From ARK-14 sp002899805 (GTDB lineage Archaea; Thermoproteota; Thermoprotei_A; Sulfolobales; Fervidicoccaceae): DNA of 18,640 nt. Numbering within the stretch: position 1 is the stretch's first letter; the number at the start of each line of letters is the position of its first letter. The stretch spans positions 1-18,640 of the forward strand of contig JBAMMC010000034.1 of assembly GCA_039793985.1 (NCBI GenBank), given 5' to 3'. The translations under genes and the position numbers were made by a program. The notes under the pieces were generated by a model. That model worked only from the letters and a program-made list of their open reading frames with translations, was not told the DNA's origin and ran no database searches. This document shows positions 1-8,404 of the stretch, piece by piece.

Positions 1-152
1 TCCAATTATATCCCCTATAACAATTTAACGTTAAAAATATATAAATGTTACTGTTGAGAAAAACACTAACAATCGTTCTTCTTTGTAATTTTGTCCTGAA
101 ACTTAAAAGTTAAAACGAGAAAAACAAATCCAAGCAACAAACATTAAATAAC

Positions 153-160
153 TTTAAATA
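153..160 (+). promoter_or_regulatory. TATA-like box of the aminotransferase gene
   Basis: The sequence TTTAAATA is centred about 32 bases before the ATG at 188, a spacing compatible with an archaeal TATA box and a very short leader. A weak GAGGGA at 173-178 lies 9 bases before the ATG and could serve as ribosome binding site. The whole 1-187 stretch is very AT-rich and holds no gene that I can support. A second AT-rich run at about 33-46 is another possible TATA. Confidence 0.45.
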
Positions 161-187
161 AATTAAAAAAACGAGGGAAGATTTTTC

Positions 188-1378
188 ATGGAAAGAAAAA
201 GAGAAATCAACTTGTTTACTCATAAATACATTTTAACCCCAGGACCAACTGAAATGCCTAGAGAATTGTTACTTTCTATTTTAAAAGACGTAACAAACCC
301 CGACCTTGACCCCCAATTCTATGATTTCTACCATGGAATTTTCCAAAAACTAGCTAGGATCTTTGAGTCCTGGAATCATAGAGCATTAATTCTCCTTGGA
401 GAGGGAATGTTAGGATTAGAATCCAGCGTAGTTAACATGCTCAATAGAGGAGAAAAAGGATTAGTCTTCTCGAATGGATTCTTCGGAGATGGTTTTTCTG
501 ACCTCATTGAGATGACCGATCGAAAAGCTATTAAATGCAGATGGAACGAGAGAGAAGCTATCCCTCCTGAAGAAGCAATAGAGGCTATATCTAGAAATAA
601 TGAAGCTAGTGCTGTATATATGGTCCATTGCGAAACCCCGACTGGCATACTTAACCCTATTGACAAGATAGGCCCAGCAATTTCTGAGACTGGTAAACTA
701 TTCATTGTTGATGCAGTATCTAGCATGTTCACTCTACCAATAAAAGCTGAAGAATGGGGAATCGACATTTTAATTGGAGGTAGTCAGAAAGCTCTCAATC
801 TTCCTCCTGGTCTGACGATTTTATTGATAAGTAATAACGCTTGGAGAAGAGCACTTTCTGTGGAACCAAATAGCTTTTATTTATCCTTTAAGGTATGGGA
901 GGGATTTCTGGAAAATAAAGAAAGCATGCCTCCTTATACGTTATCAATGAACTTGCTCAGGGCTCTAGATGATTCCTTAGCAAATATTTTGAGAGAGGGT
1001 GAGGATACTGTATACTCTAGGCATTTAAAAATTAGGGAAGCTTCGTGGTCGGCTGCCATAGCGTTAGGACTAGAGCCTTTTCCGAAGAAGATCGAAGATT
1101 CATGTCCTGGAGTTACAGCTATCTTGATGCCAGAAGGAATTTCGTCCATTGAAGCTGCAAATTGGATTTATAATAACTATGGAGTTATGTTAGGAATAGG
1201 TTTAGGAAATTTCAGAGATAGAATTTTGAGGATTGGACATATGGGATTCACAGCATCTATTGATTATATTATTTTAACTTACACCGCTTTAGGAAATTAT
1301 TTGGTTTCCAAGGGAATAGCTTCAAAAACCGACATTTCTGAAGCGTTAGAAGCAATATTTAGAATCTTGAACGGTTAA
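188..1378 (+). CDS. Class V PLP-dependent aminotransferase (alanine/serine-glyoxylate aminotransferase family)
   Basis: This 396-residue protein belongs to the fold-type I, class V aminotransferases that include serine-pyruvate and alanine-glyoxylate aminotransferases, cytosolic PLP enzymes that move amino groups between small amino acids and 2-oxo acids. The N-terminal TPGPTEMP signature (residues 17-24) is typical. The PLP-contacting Asp is D175 in IVDAVSS. The Schiff-base lysine is K201 in GGSQKALNLPPG, followed by the usual PPG turn. The length is normal for the family and no motif is missing. The ATG at 188 is chosen because a TATA-like box lies about 30 bases upstream and a weak GAGGGA precedes it. 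The gene stands alone and converges with the dehydrogenase at 1540-2487. The exact amino donor and acceptor cannot be read from sequence. Alanine, serine and glyoxylate/pyruvate are the usual family substrates. Confidence 0.9.
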   Translation: MERKREINLFTHKYILTPGPTEMPRELLLSILKDVTNPDLDPQFYDFYHGIFQKLARIFESWNHRALILLGEGMLGLESSVVNMLNRGEKGLVFSNGFFGDGFSDLIEMTDRKAIKCRWNEREAIPPEEAIEAISRNNEASAVYMVHCETPTGILNPIDKIGPAISETGKLFIVDAVSSMFTLPIKAEEWGIDILIGGSQKALNLPPGLTILLISNNAWRRALSVEPNSFYLSFKVWEGFLENKESMPPYTLSMNLLRALDDSLANILREGEDTVYSRHLKIREASWSAAIALGLEPFPKKIEDSCPGVTAILMPEGISSIEAANWIYNNYGVMLGIGLGNFRDRILRIGHMGFTASIDYIILTYTALGNYLVSKGIASKTDISEALEAIFRILNG

Positions 1379-1539
1379 TTTTTGATCTCCTTTTCATCAT
1401 CCTAAATAGCGAAAGTTCCCCTTAAGGCAGATCATAGGTTTGAGGTTTATCACTTCATTCCCTTCACAAGCATATGGCTTCAGCATACCTGATAGCCATC
1501 AAATTGTTAGTACTCATTCAAAAGCTCTAAGAATTTTTA

Positions 1540-2487
1540 CTATTGAAACTGTTGTCTACCCTTCCCTTCTTCAAGTACCTTATACGCTATTTGAATATTT
1601 CTCAATCCCTCGAAGAAAGTAATAGGAACTTTATCTTTATTTCTAACGGCCATTAGAAATTCTTCGTCTTCTACCATAAGAGGTTCTTTCTTCAGTATCA
1701 TTCTTTCCATCTTCCATGTGCCCGTGTAAACCTCAAGCGTCTGCTGTATGAAATCCAGTTGTGCAACTCCCTTCGTTCCAGTAATTATCGCTTTTCTCTC
1801 CTTGTATGGAGTGATTCTATTGGCCTCTATAGTGTGTATATGTGTGCTGTAATCAAAAATTATATAACATGAATCTTCATGATCGGCTGAGTAGCGATAA
1901 TAATAGAAAGATATAATTTTTTCTGGAATTTTTCCGGATAAGTCGATAGAAAGATCAATGTCATGAATTGCCAGATCAAAAACTACTCCAACATCTGTTA
2001 TTCTCGCCGTGAAAGGTCCTACCCTCCTCGAATTAAGGGTTATCAAATTGCCAAGAACATCCTCTGTTATAGCTTTTTTCAATTCTTTATAGGCAGGATT
2101 GAACCTTTCAATATGCCCAACCATAATTTTCTCTAATGTAGATCGAGAGAATTTCTTCGCTATCTTTTCTGCTTTTACGAGGTTCTCACCTAATGGTTTT
2201 TCAACAAATATATATTCAACACCTGCTTCGAGCAATTTTTCAATAAGCTCTAAATGTGTGTTAGTAGGAGAGGATATGAACGGAACTATTTCGTTGCTTT
2301 CGATTTTCAACATCTCATCGATATTTCTGTACCAATTAATCCCTAGCTTAGAAGCAATTTCTCTTCCTTTACTTTCGTCTGGTTCTACTACAAAAGACAA
2401 AGCGAATCCGTATTTTGGAGCGAGCTCTCTAAGTACTCTAGCATGAGCCTGCCCCATATAGCCAGCTCCAACTATTCCAAGTTTCAA
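1540..2487 (-). CDS. Gfo/Idh/MocA family NAD(P)-dependent oxidoreductase
   Basis: This 315-residue protein is a two-domain sugar dehydrogenase-type oxidoreductase. The N-terminal Rossmann domain starts at once with GIVGAGYMG (GxGxxG, residues 7-12). The catalytic EKPLG motif has its lysine at about residue 97, and the second domain carries DLAIHDIDL with H175 and D176. Family members oxidise hydroxyls of sugars, inositols or UDP-sugars such as UDP-GlcNAc; the substrate here cannot be assigned. I place the start at a TTG (2487-2485) rather than the upstream ATG at 2508. The TTG follows an AGGTG ribosome binding site by 7 bases and puts the first beta strand at residue 2-3 as in relatives, whereas the ATG would add seven unconserved residues. 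The gene diverges from pheS with overlapping AT-rich promoter DNA, and its 3' end faces the aminotransferase across 161 bases with no evident gene. Confidence 0.85.
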   Translation of the reverse strand: MKLGIVGAGYMGQAHARVLRELAPKYGFALSFVVEPDESKGREIASKLGINWYRNIDEMLKIESNEIVPFISSPTNTHLELIEKLLEAGVEYIFVEKPLGENLVKAEKIAKKFSRSTLEKIMVGHIERFNPAYKELKKAITEDVLGNLITLNSRRVGPFTARITDVGVVFDLAIHDIDLSIDLSGKIPEKIISFYYYRYSADHEDSCYIIFDYSTHIHTIEANRITPYKERKAIITGTKGVAQLDFIQQTLEVYTGTWKMERMILKKEPLMVEDEEFLMAVRNKDKVPITFFEGLRNIQIAYKVLEEGKGRQQFQ

Positions 2488-2524
2488 CCGAATACACCTG
2501 GTTGCCATTCAATATGCTCAGTTA

Positions 2525-2535
2525 ATATTTTTAAT
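2525..2535. promoter_or_regulatory. Shared AT-rich promoter between dehydrogenase and pheS
   Basis: On the plus strand, TTTTTAAT (2528-2535) is centred about 26 bases before the ATG at 2557, which fits a leaderless pheST transcript. On the minus strand the same bases read AAAAATATTAA, about 43 bases before the TTG of the dehydrogenase, leaving room for its AGGTG ribosome binding site. The two divergent promoters therefore seem to use overlapping TATA elements. The boxes are read by eye only. Confidence 0.4.
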
Positions 2536-2556
2536 TTCTAAAAACCATTCAGTTTA

Positions 2557-4080
2557 ATGAATCCCAACGGTAGGCTGTTGTCTATGGATAAATTGCAGTT
2601 GAGTGATAATGAAAAAAAGCTCCTTTCGGTCATCATTAGTGTTCCGGGTGACGTTGGAATTGACTATTTGTCGAAAATAACTGGACTTCCAGAATCTACA
2701 ATTAATGCGATCATAGAATTGCTCAAATCAAAAGGTCTAGTTAGAGAAGAAATATCTTATAAAATAGTATATACACTCACAGAAGAGGGAAAGAAGGCCC
2801 TTTCAGAAGGACTCCCCGAAGAGAAACTCACTTCTCTCCTACTAGTTCATGGTCCATTATCTCTCTCTGCAGTAGAAGCAAAGCTCGGCAAAAAGGAGCT
2901 ACAAATTGCTCTCGGAGCAGCTAGAAAAAGAGGGATCGTTGAAATCAAGGGGGATACAGTTGTATTGAATAAGGAAAAACTGGAAGAAATTTCATCTGAT
3001 AGGGAAATTCTCAAGATAATTAATGAAGGTGGTTCTATAACTTTAGACATGGAAAAAAAGATAGAAGTGCTTATACGAAGGGGATTAGTAAAGAAAGAGT
3101 TAAAAAAAGAGAGAAGGATAAGGGCTGAACTTCCGCTGGCTAAATTAGCCCTTGAAAGGAGTAGTGAAGTCTTAGTAAAACTCACTTCTTATATTTTAAC
3201 AACTGGAAATTGGAGAAACACGATCATAAAAGAATATAATGTTGAAGCACTTCCACCAAAGATTAATCCTGGACTACCCCACTTTTACATCCTTTTTATA
3301 GAAAGGATCAAAGATATTCTTAAGTCTCTTGGTTTCACTGAAGTTTCCGGACCAATAGTAGAAAGTGAATTTTGGAATTTTGATGTATTATTTCAAGCTC
3401 AAGATCATCCATCCAGAGAGATACACGATACTTTTTGGGTTGACTACTACTTGAAAAGTCTTGATGCTAGCGAAGAAATCATAGAAAGGACGCGAACTGT
3501 CCATGAGACTGGTGGCAAGAGCGGAGGGAGAGGTTGGGGAGGCTTCTGGAAGCTGGAGAACGCAATGCGTACTATACTGCGTACCCAAATGACTTCCGTC
3601 TCAGCTAGAACGTTGGCATCAAATCCGAAACCACCATTCAAGTTTTTTGCTATAGGAAAAGTTTTCAGACCAGATTTGATTGACTCGAGACATTTACCAG
3701 AATTTTACCAGCTCGATGCTATAATTGGTGACGAAAACATGAGCTTTTCAGGCTTGTTAGGTGCTATAACTGAGTTCTTTGAAAAAATGGGACTCAAAGA
3801 AGTGCGATTTAAACCTGCTTATTTTCCATTTACAGAACCTAGCGTTGAAGGCTATGTCAAGATAGAACCGTTGGGCTGGGTTGAAGTCTTTGGAGCGGGT
3901 ATGTTCAGACCTGAAGTTCTTGAAATAGTTGGAACGAATGTCCCTGTTGGAGCTTGGGGAATGGGGCTTGATAGGTTAGCGATGGCTCTTCTAGGAATAG
4001 ATGATATTAGAAAGCTTTACTCTAAAGATGTCAATTACCTAAGGAGGGTTTTCTCGGAAAAGCTTTTCAAATTAATTTAG
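2557..4080 (+). CDS. pheS: Phenylalanyl-tRNA synthetase alpha subunit
   Basis: This is the catalytic subunit of the heterotetrameric (alpha-beta)2 class IIc enzyme that charges tRNA-Phe in the cytosol. Its 507 residues match the long archaeal/eukaryotic cytosolic form: winged-helix domains fill about residues 15-205, including LPESTINAIIELLKSKGLV, and bind the tRNA. The class II core follows, with a motif 1 region near 262-287 (NFDVLFQAQDHP), motif 2 near 362-382 (FFAIGKVFRPD then RHLPEF), the phenylalanine pocket element FPFTEPSVEG (423-432) and motif 3 GAWGMGLDRLAM (465-476). The ATG at 2557 has no ribosome binding site but sits about 26 bases after a TATA-like box, suggesting a leaderless start. 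An internal ATG at 2584 with an upstream GGTAGG is the alternative and would remove nine residues. It forms an operon with pheT, 11 bases downstream. Confidence 0.96.
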   Translation: MNPNGRLLSMDKLQLSDNEKKLLSVIISVPGDVGIDYLSKITGLPESTINAIIELLKSKGLVREEISYKIVYTLTEEGKKALSEGLPEEKLTSLLLVHGPLSLSAVEAKLGKKELQIALGAARKRGIVEIKGDTVVLNKEKLEEISSDREILKIINEGGSITLDMEKKIEVLIRRGLVKKELKKERRIRAELPLAKLALERSSEVLVKLTSYILTTGNWRNTIIKEYNVEALPPKINPGLPHFYILFIERIKDILKSLGFTEVSGPIVESEFWNFDVLFQAQDHPSREIHDTFWVDYYLKSLDASEEIIERTRTVHETGGKSGGRGWGGFWKLENAMRTILRTQMTSVSARTLASNPKPPFKFFAIGKVFRPDLIDSRHLPEFYQLDAIIGDENMSFSGLLGAITEFFEKMGLKEVRFKPAYFPFTEPSVEGYVKIEPLGWVEVFGAGMFRPEVLEIVGTNVPVGAWGMGLDRLAMALLGIDDIRKLYSKDVNYLRRVFSEKLFKLI

Positions 4081-4091
4081 AGGGGAGAAAG

Positions 4092-5759
4092 GTGCCAGTA
4101 ATCTACCTTAATATTGAAAGATTGAACAACTTAGTCGGAGAGAAACTAACATATGAAAAGCTGGACAATTTACTTTTCTCATTGAAATCTGAATCGAAAG
4201 TGTTGGATGGATCTAGGGTAGAGGTAGAGGTAAATAGCGATAGACCTGATCTCTTCGTATCAGAAGGAATGGCAAGAGCATTGAAAGGTTTACTTGAAAT
4301 TGAGGAAGGCTTGTTTCAACCAAAAACAAAAGAATCGGAATATTCTGCCAGAATATTCGAAGTTTTGAGCAGACCATATATAGCAGTTGGTGTTCTCAAA
4401 GGCATTGAGCTAGGGGAAGAAGGACTAAAAGAACTCATTCAATTTCAAGAGAAGCTTCATATAACTGTTGGAAGAAAAAGAAAGAAAGTAGCTATAGGAA
4501 TACATGACCTAAGAAAAATACCAGATAAAAAACTAGAGTATACGATGATTTCATTAGATATGGAAATGATTCCATTGGGTAGCAAAACAAAGATGAAAAT
4601 TAAGGATGTATTAAAGGAAACAGAACAGGGAAGGAGCTATGGTGAGATTTCTGTACTTGGTGGAGCTCATCCAGCAATTATATCAGGAGGAGAAATTATA
4701 AGCCTCCCTCCAGTAATAAATTCTGAAATAACAAGGGTAGAACCTGACTCAAGAGAATTATTGATTGATGTGACAGGTACAGATAGAGATAGTGTAATAA
4801 AAACTTTAGACCTTATATGCAGCCTATTGAACGAGCATAAAAATAGCATAATAGAAAAAGTGAAAATTATTGAACAGCCCACAGAAGTAATAAGGCAAGA
4901 TCCGCCCTTGGCAAGGTCTGAAGTTTCTCTCCAGAAAAATTATGTGAAGAAAATTCTCGGATTCGACATTAGAAATGAAGATATAGTTCATCATCTGTTG
5001 AGAATGCGTTTCGGGATATCCAAGGAAAAGGATGATTCTTTAGATGCTATCATCCCTGAATATAGAGTTGATATCATGCATCCAATTGACTTAGTAGAAG
5101 AAATTGCAATGGCATATGGGTACAATAGAATACCCGTCAAAATTCTTTCATTAAAAACTGAAGGGAGCCTTGATCATCTTTCAACAATTAGCAGAGCTAT
5201 TAGACTACTTCTAATTGGACTTGCTTTTCAGGAAATTCAAAGTTTCGTAATGATGGGAACTCATGCTGAGCTCTTCAGAACAGGAAATCAAAAATTATTG
5301 AAGATAAAGAATCCAGTTTCAGAAGAAATGGGATGGGTCAGGCCAAATCTGGCTTCCTCGCTTCTGACATTCTTAATTGAAAATCAACACGCTGAATTAC
5401 CATTGAAGATATTTGAGATTGGGGATTATGCTTATCAAATTGGGGAGAAAATAACTCAGAAAAAGTCTGTTGCCCTCGCAATTATGAAAGATGAGTTAAG
5501 CTTCGAGGAAATCCAAGCTCCACTTTATTCTCTTCTATCTTCTCTGGGATTGGAAGTAAAATTCAGGAGAGATAGCATTAGTTATTTGCTTGAAGGTAGA
5601 GCAGCAAAAGTGATCGTAAATGACATACCTATAGGTATAGTGGGAGAGGTCCACCCATATGTACTAACATCGATGGGAATAAAATATCCAGTTGGTATTG
5701 CTGAGCTGGATCTAGATACTCTGTCAAATATAATTGCTAGAAAACAGTCTTCATCATAA
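4092..5759 (+). CDS. pheT: Phenylalanyl-tRNA synthetase beta subunit
   Basis: The partner of PheS carries the editing site that removes tyrosine from tRNA-Phe, and completes the tetramer. The 555 residues match the short archaeal/eukaryotic beta subunit, which lacks the N-terminal EMAP-type tRNA-binding domain and C-terminal anticodon domain of bacterial PheT. Visible elements are an N-terminal segment with VEVNSDRPDLF, a B3/B4 editing domain (about 90-230) with GGAHPAIISGGEIISLPPVINS-like motifs, a B5 domain (about 270-345) ending in VDLVEEIAMAYGYNRIP-type sequence, and a degenerate class II core with RPNLASSLL and FEIGDY. The start is a GTG at 4092 preceded by AGGGGAG at 4081-4087. The coding sequence begins 11 bases after the pheS stop, so the two are co-transcribed. 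The gene converges with porB across 248 bases. Confidence 0.95.
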   Translation: MPVIYLNIERLNNLVGEKLTYEKLDNLLFSLKSESKVLDGSRVEVEVNSDRPDLFVSEGMARALKGLLEIEEGLFQPKTKESEYSARIFEVLSRPYIAVGVLKGIELGEEGLKELIQFQEKLHITVGRKRKKVAIGIHDLRKIPDKKLEYTMISLDMEMIPLGSKTKMKIKDVLKETEQGRSYGEISVLGGAHPAIISGGEIISLPPVINSEITRVEPDSRELLIDVTGTDRDSVIKTLDLICSLLNEHKNSIIEKVKIIEQPTEVIRQDPPLARSEVSLQKNYVKKILGFDIRNEDIVHHLLRMRFGISKEKDDSLDAIIPEYRVDIMHPIDLVEEIAMAYGYNRIPVKILSLKTEGSLDHLSTISRAIRLLLIGLAFQEIQSFVMMGTHAELFRTGNQKLLKIKNPVSEEMGWVRPNLASSLLTFLIENQHAELPLKIFEIGDYAYQIGEKITQKKSVALAIMKDELSFEEIQAPLYSLLSSLGLEVKFRRDSISYLLEGRAAKVIVNDIPIGIVGEVHPYVLTSMGIKYPVGIAELDLDTLSNIIARKQSSS

Positions 5760-6007
5760 TCCTTAAGAATAGTCATGGTTTCAAGACCACTTTGGATATA
5801 TTTTCTTCATCTTCCGAAGTCTCAAAAATTGAACTAAAAATATTCTCCAAATAGACCTAATAACAAATTTTTAAAACACCTACTGAAAAGTAGCCATATA
5901 AACATTTTGAGATAATGAGATTTTCAGTTACTGACGAGAAAAAACAAGAGCTTCTCGGATATTTTTGGATTCATTTATGAAAAATTTTAAAAGTTATATG
6001 TTATCGA
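5760..6007. other. Intergenic region between convergent pheT and porB
   Basis: This 248-base AT-rich stretch lies between two convergent genes. I see several T-rich runs that could act as archaeal terminators, for example around 5801-5812 and 5868-5874 on the plus strand, but no stable hairpin, no gene and no promoter. A CTGA/ATAATGA pattern near 5882-5934 was considered as a C/D-box RNA and set aside. Confidence 0.4.
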
Positions 6008-6907
6008 TTACACTGCTTTCTTCAACCATTCAATGTTTCTTTCTCTTTCTTTATAAAGTTCCTTAAGGAGATCTTCGGATATTTTGCTAAATCTACCTTG
6101 TATTTTGAGATATTCTTCAATTGGTTTAAATGAATTGTGCTCTATTAGATATTTGCTCGGATTAGAAATTTCCAGCTTACCGTCTTTATATTCATAAAGA
6201 ATCCACATGCCAGTTTCAACCGCTGCTTTAGCCACATCTACAGTCTGTGAATCGTCAAACCTCCAACCAACCGGGCATGGTGAATGTAATTGAATGAATC
6301 TGAATCCTCTGATCTTCAAAGCCCTAGAAAGTTTGTTATAGAAGTCGTGTGGGTACGCAATACTTGCTGTGGCCACATAAGGGACACCATGAGCAATCAT
6401 AATTTTTGCAACGTCTTTTTTCTGCTCAAGCTTTCCTTTTATTGGTGTAGTTGTTGTCCATGCCCCCACTGGAGTTGAGCTGCTTCTTTGGATTCCTGTA
6501 TTCATATATGCTTCATTATCATACATTATGTATATGATATCAGAATTCCTTTCCGCTGCCCCACTCAATGAAGCCATGCCGATATCTGCTGTACCACCAT
6601 CTCCAGCCCACGCTATAACGTGGATATCGCCTTTGTTATTGATCAAAAGAGACTCTCTGATACCGCTAGCTACTGATGCTGCACTCGCAAATGGGACATG
6701 AACGACAGGCATCCCGATTGATGTTTTTGGAGATGTTCCAACTACGACTGAAGTACAACATGCCGGTACAACCAATATGGCCTTTCCATCCGTAGCACTA
6801 GCTACGATTTTTAGACCTATAGGTATCGGACATCCTGGACATGCTGCATCTCCAGGATATATATAATTTCTATAATTTCCTAGAACCTTTGGCTTCGTAA
6901 CGCTAAT
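6008..6907 (-). CDS. porB: Pyruvate:ferredoxin oxidoreductase beta subunit, apparent ATT start
   Basis: PorB binds thiamine pyrophosphate and a 4Fe-4S cluster in the enzyme that converts pyruvate and CoA to acetyl-CoA and CO2 with reduction of ferredoxin. The TPP motif is GDGGTADIG (residues 102-110) with N131 in DNEAYMNTG. The cluster cysteines are C23 and C26 (GDAACPGCP), C50/C51 (VPACCTS) and C211 (SPCPVGW). The first start of a usual kind in this frame is a TTG at 6775, which would remove C23 and C26, so it cannot be the true start. Upstream the frame runs open to a TGA just before 6910. The best start is ATT at 6907-6905, five bases after the strong ribosome binding site GAGGTGAT. It overlaps the end of porA by five bases and gives 299 residues, a normal length. 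It is the last gene of the por operon. Branched-chain or other 2-oxoacid specificity is possible. Confidence 0.88.
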   Translation of the reverse strand: MSVTKPKVLGNYRNYIYPGDAACPGCPIPIGLKIVASATDGKAILVVPACCTSVVVGTSPKTSIGMPVVHVPFASAASVASGIRESLLINNKGDIHVIAWAGDGGTADIGMASLSGAAERNSDIIYIMYDNEAYMNTGIQRSSSTPVGAWTTTTPIKGKLEQKKDVAKIMIAHGVPYVATASIAYPHDFYNKLSRALKIRGFRFIQLHSPCPVGWRFDDSQTVDVAKAAVETGMWILYEYKDGKLEISNPSKYLIEHNSFKPIEEYLKIQGRFSKISEDLLKELYKERERNIEWLKKAV

Positions 6908-8108
6908 AGCCCATCACCTCTCCACCGTGGTACCATTGGAGAAGTTCTACTTCTCCCTCAGATTCAAATTTATTGATGTTTTTCTCAATTATTTTTACAA
7001 AGTCTTCACTAGTTACATTAACTCCCCCGAGACCTGCTACGATATTTACTAATTTACCTTCCCTTTTGTCATTTGCAATAGAGGCGGCTACATCCTCAAA
7101 TAGAGGTCCATAACTACCAAAGCTTATGCTTCTATCAAATACTATCCCCAATTTTGCGTTCATAATTAGCTCACGTATTTCTTCTCTAGGGAATGGTCTA
7201 ACGTATCTTATTCTTGCTAGCCCTACTTTTATGCCCTCTTCTCTCAATGCTTCAATAGCTTCCATCGCATCTCCGCTCCAGGCTCCCATTGTAAAAATTA
7301 TATATTTTGAATCCTCGCATTTGTAACAATTTATTAGACCTCCGTAGCTTCTTCCGAAAATCTTTCCATATTCTGCATCAATTTTTCTTATGAGCTCTTT
7401 CGATCGTTCCATTGCCTTCTGCATTTCCATAAAAATTTCTTCTGTATCTTCGGGGGATGTGAGATTTCCTATCGAAATTCTGTCCTCGACTACAGAATAT
7501 GGTTGCTTTCTTTCTCCTATGAATGTGATGACTTCTTCTTCTGGCGGTAAATCAACAGGCATTGCAGTTCCTCCGAGTATGAACCCTTCTAATCCCACCA
7601 TCACTGGCAGAAAGACGGAGGGGTCTTCGCTGATTCTGAACGCCTGTATAACTAAATCCAAAACCTCTTGGTTGTCCATACCAAAAGACATTATCCATCC
7701 GGTATCTCTTTGGTCCATAAAGTCCGAATGATCGGGCCATATATTCCAAGGAGGTCCAATAGTTCTGCTAACAACCGCCATAACTGCTGGTATCCTAGCT
7801 CTACTGAACCAGTGAATCCATTCATGCATATAAAGAAGTCCATGACTTGATGTAGCAGTGAAAGCTCTTGCTCCTGCTATAGCAGCTCCATATACTGCTG
7901 CTAATGCACTGTGTTCAGATTCGACTTTTATAATGTTAGCTTTGAGTTCTCCACTCTCTATGAATTCAGAAAGTTTCTCAACTATAGAAGTTTGTGGTGT
8001 TATGGGATATGCGGATACTACTTGAACTCTGGAAAGTTTTGCTGCATAAGCAACAGCATGGTTTCCGGTCATTACTTTCCTTTCTATCTGTTTATTCTGA
8101 CCTATCAA
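6903..8108 (-). CDS. porA: Pyruvate:ferredoxin oxidoreductase alpha subunit
   Basis: PorA supplies the substrate-facing pyrimidine-binding part of the TPP site of the 2-oxoacid:ferredoxin oxidoreductase. The family N-terminal motif TGNHAVAYAAKLS is followed by SAYPITPQTSIVEKL, where the conserved PITPQT loop lies near TPP. A Rossmann-like domain II follows (about 245-370) with YIIFTMGAWSGDAMEA and GLARIRYVRPFP. The 401 residues are of normal length. I choose a TTG start at 8108: it lies 7 bases after a near-perfect GGAGGTGA ribosome binding site and overlaps the porD stop. An internal ATG at 8072, directly before TGNHAVA, is the alternative and also has a GAAAGG upstream. The 3' end overlaps porB by five bases. 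No residue essential to the family seems missing. Confidence 0.94.
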   Translation of the reverse strand: MIGQNKQIERKVMTGNHAVAYAAKLSRVQVVSAYPITPQTSIVEKLSEFIESGELKANIIKVESEHSALAAVYGAAIAGARAFTATSSHGLLYMHEWIHWFSRARIPAVMAVVSRTIGPPWNIWPDHSDFMDQRDTGWIMSFGMDNQEVLDLVIQAFRISEDPSVFLPVMVGLEGFILGGTAMPVDLPPEEEVITFIGERKQPYSVVEDRISIGNLTSPEDTEEIFMEMQKAMERSKELIRKIDAEYGKIFGRSYGGLINCYKCEDSKYIIFTMGAWSGDAMEAIEALREEGIKVGLARIRYVRPFPREEIRELIMNAKLGIVFDRSISFGSYGPLFEDVAASIANDKREGKLVNIVAGLGGVNVTSEDFVKIIEKNINKFESEGEVELLQWYHGGEVMGY

Positions 8109-8404
8109 GCGATTTTCACCTCCACGGTCTCAGGAACCATCTCAATTGCTTTCTGTGGGCAAACCTTAGCGCAAATTCCGCATCCCTTACAGTAGTCAAG
8201 TTCTATTTGTATCCCATCTTTTCTTGTTTCTATCACATTTCCAGGACAATAGAGCTCACATAAGAAGCACTTGGTACATTTGTTATTGTCTACTATTGGT
8301 CTGTAAAGTCTCCAGCTACCTGTTTTACCAGCCGCTCCATTTTGAGGGAAGGAAATAGGAAGTTTCTCATTTATTCTGACTATCTTAACTTTGCTTTCCA
8401 TCAT
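8105..8404 (-). CDS. porD: Pyruvate:ferredoxin oxidoreductase delta subunit (2x 4Fe-4S ferredoxin)
   Basis: This 99-residue ferredoxin-like subunit passes electrons from the beta-subunit cluster to external ferredoxin. Two full 4Fe-4S motifs are seen: C43-x2-C46-x2-C49-x3-C53 followed by Pro, and C72-x2-C75-x2-C78-x3-C82 followed by Pro. The N-terminal segment with GSWRLYRPIVD (about 29-39) is typical of PorD and VorD subunits. The start is an ATG that overlaps the porG stop (ATGA), with GGTGAA just upstream; a second ATG follows directly, so the first residue is uncertain by one. The 3' end overlaps the TTG of porA. Such tight overlaps point to translational coupling of the subunits. Confidence 0.95.
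   Translation of the reverse strand: MMESKVKIVRINEKLPISFPQNGAAGKTGSWRLYRPIVDNNKCTKCFLCELYCPGNVIETRKDGIQIELDYCKGCGICAKVCPQKAIEMVPETVEVKIA

Noticed and set aside
1379..1539. Small gene between the aminotransferase and the dehydrogenase
   Set aside because: The short open frame at 1440-1622 overlaps the dehydrogenase 3' end, has no ribosome binding site and no recognisable content; the stretch is more likely just a T-rich terminator region.
2847..3185. Antisense open frames inside pheS, hisS, porA and other genes
   Set aside because: They follow the codon pattern of the true gene on the other strand, have serine/isoleucine-rich low-complexity translations, and lack promoters and ribosome binding sites.
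5880..5936. C/D-box guide RNA between pheT and porB (CTGA and ATAATGA patterns)
   Set aside because: The C-like box departs from RTGATGA, the order of boxes is wrong, and no proper terminal box C is present.
6890..6925. Programmed +1 frameshift making a PorA-PorB fusion
   Set aside because: The shift at TAT-TAG would need tyrosine tRNA to re-pair with ATT, which is poor; separate subunits are the rule in this four-gene arrangement and ATT initiation needs fewer assumptions.
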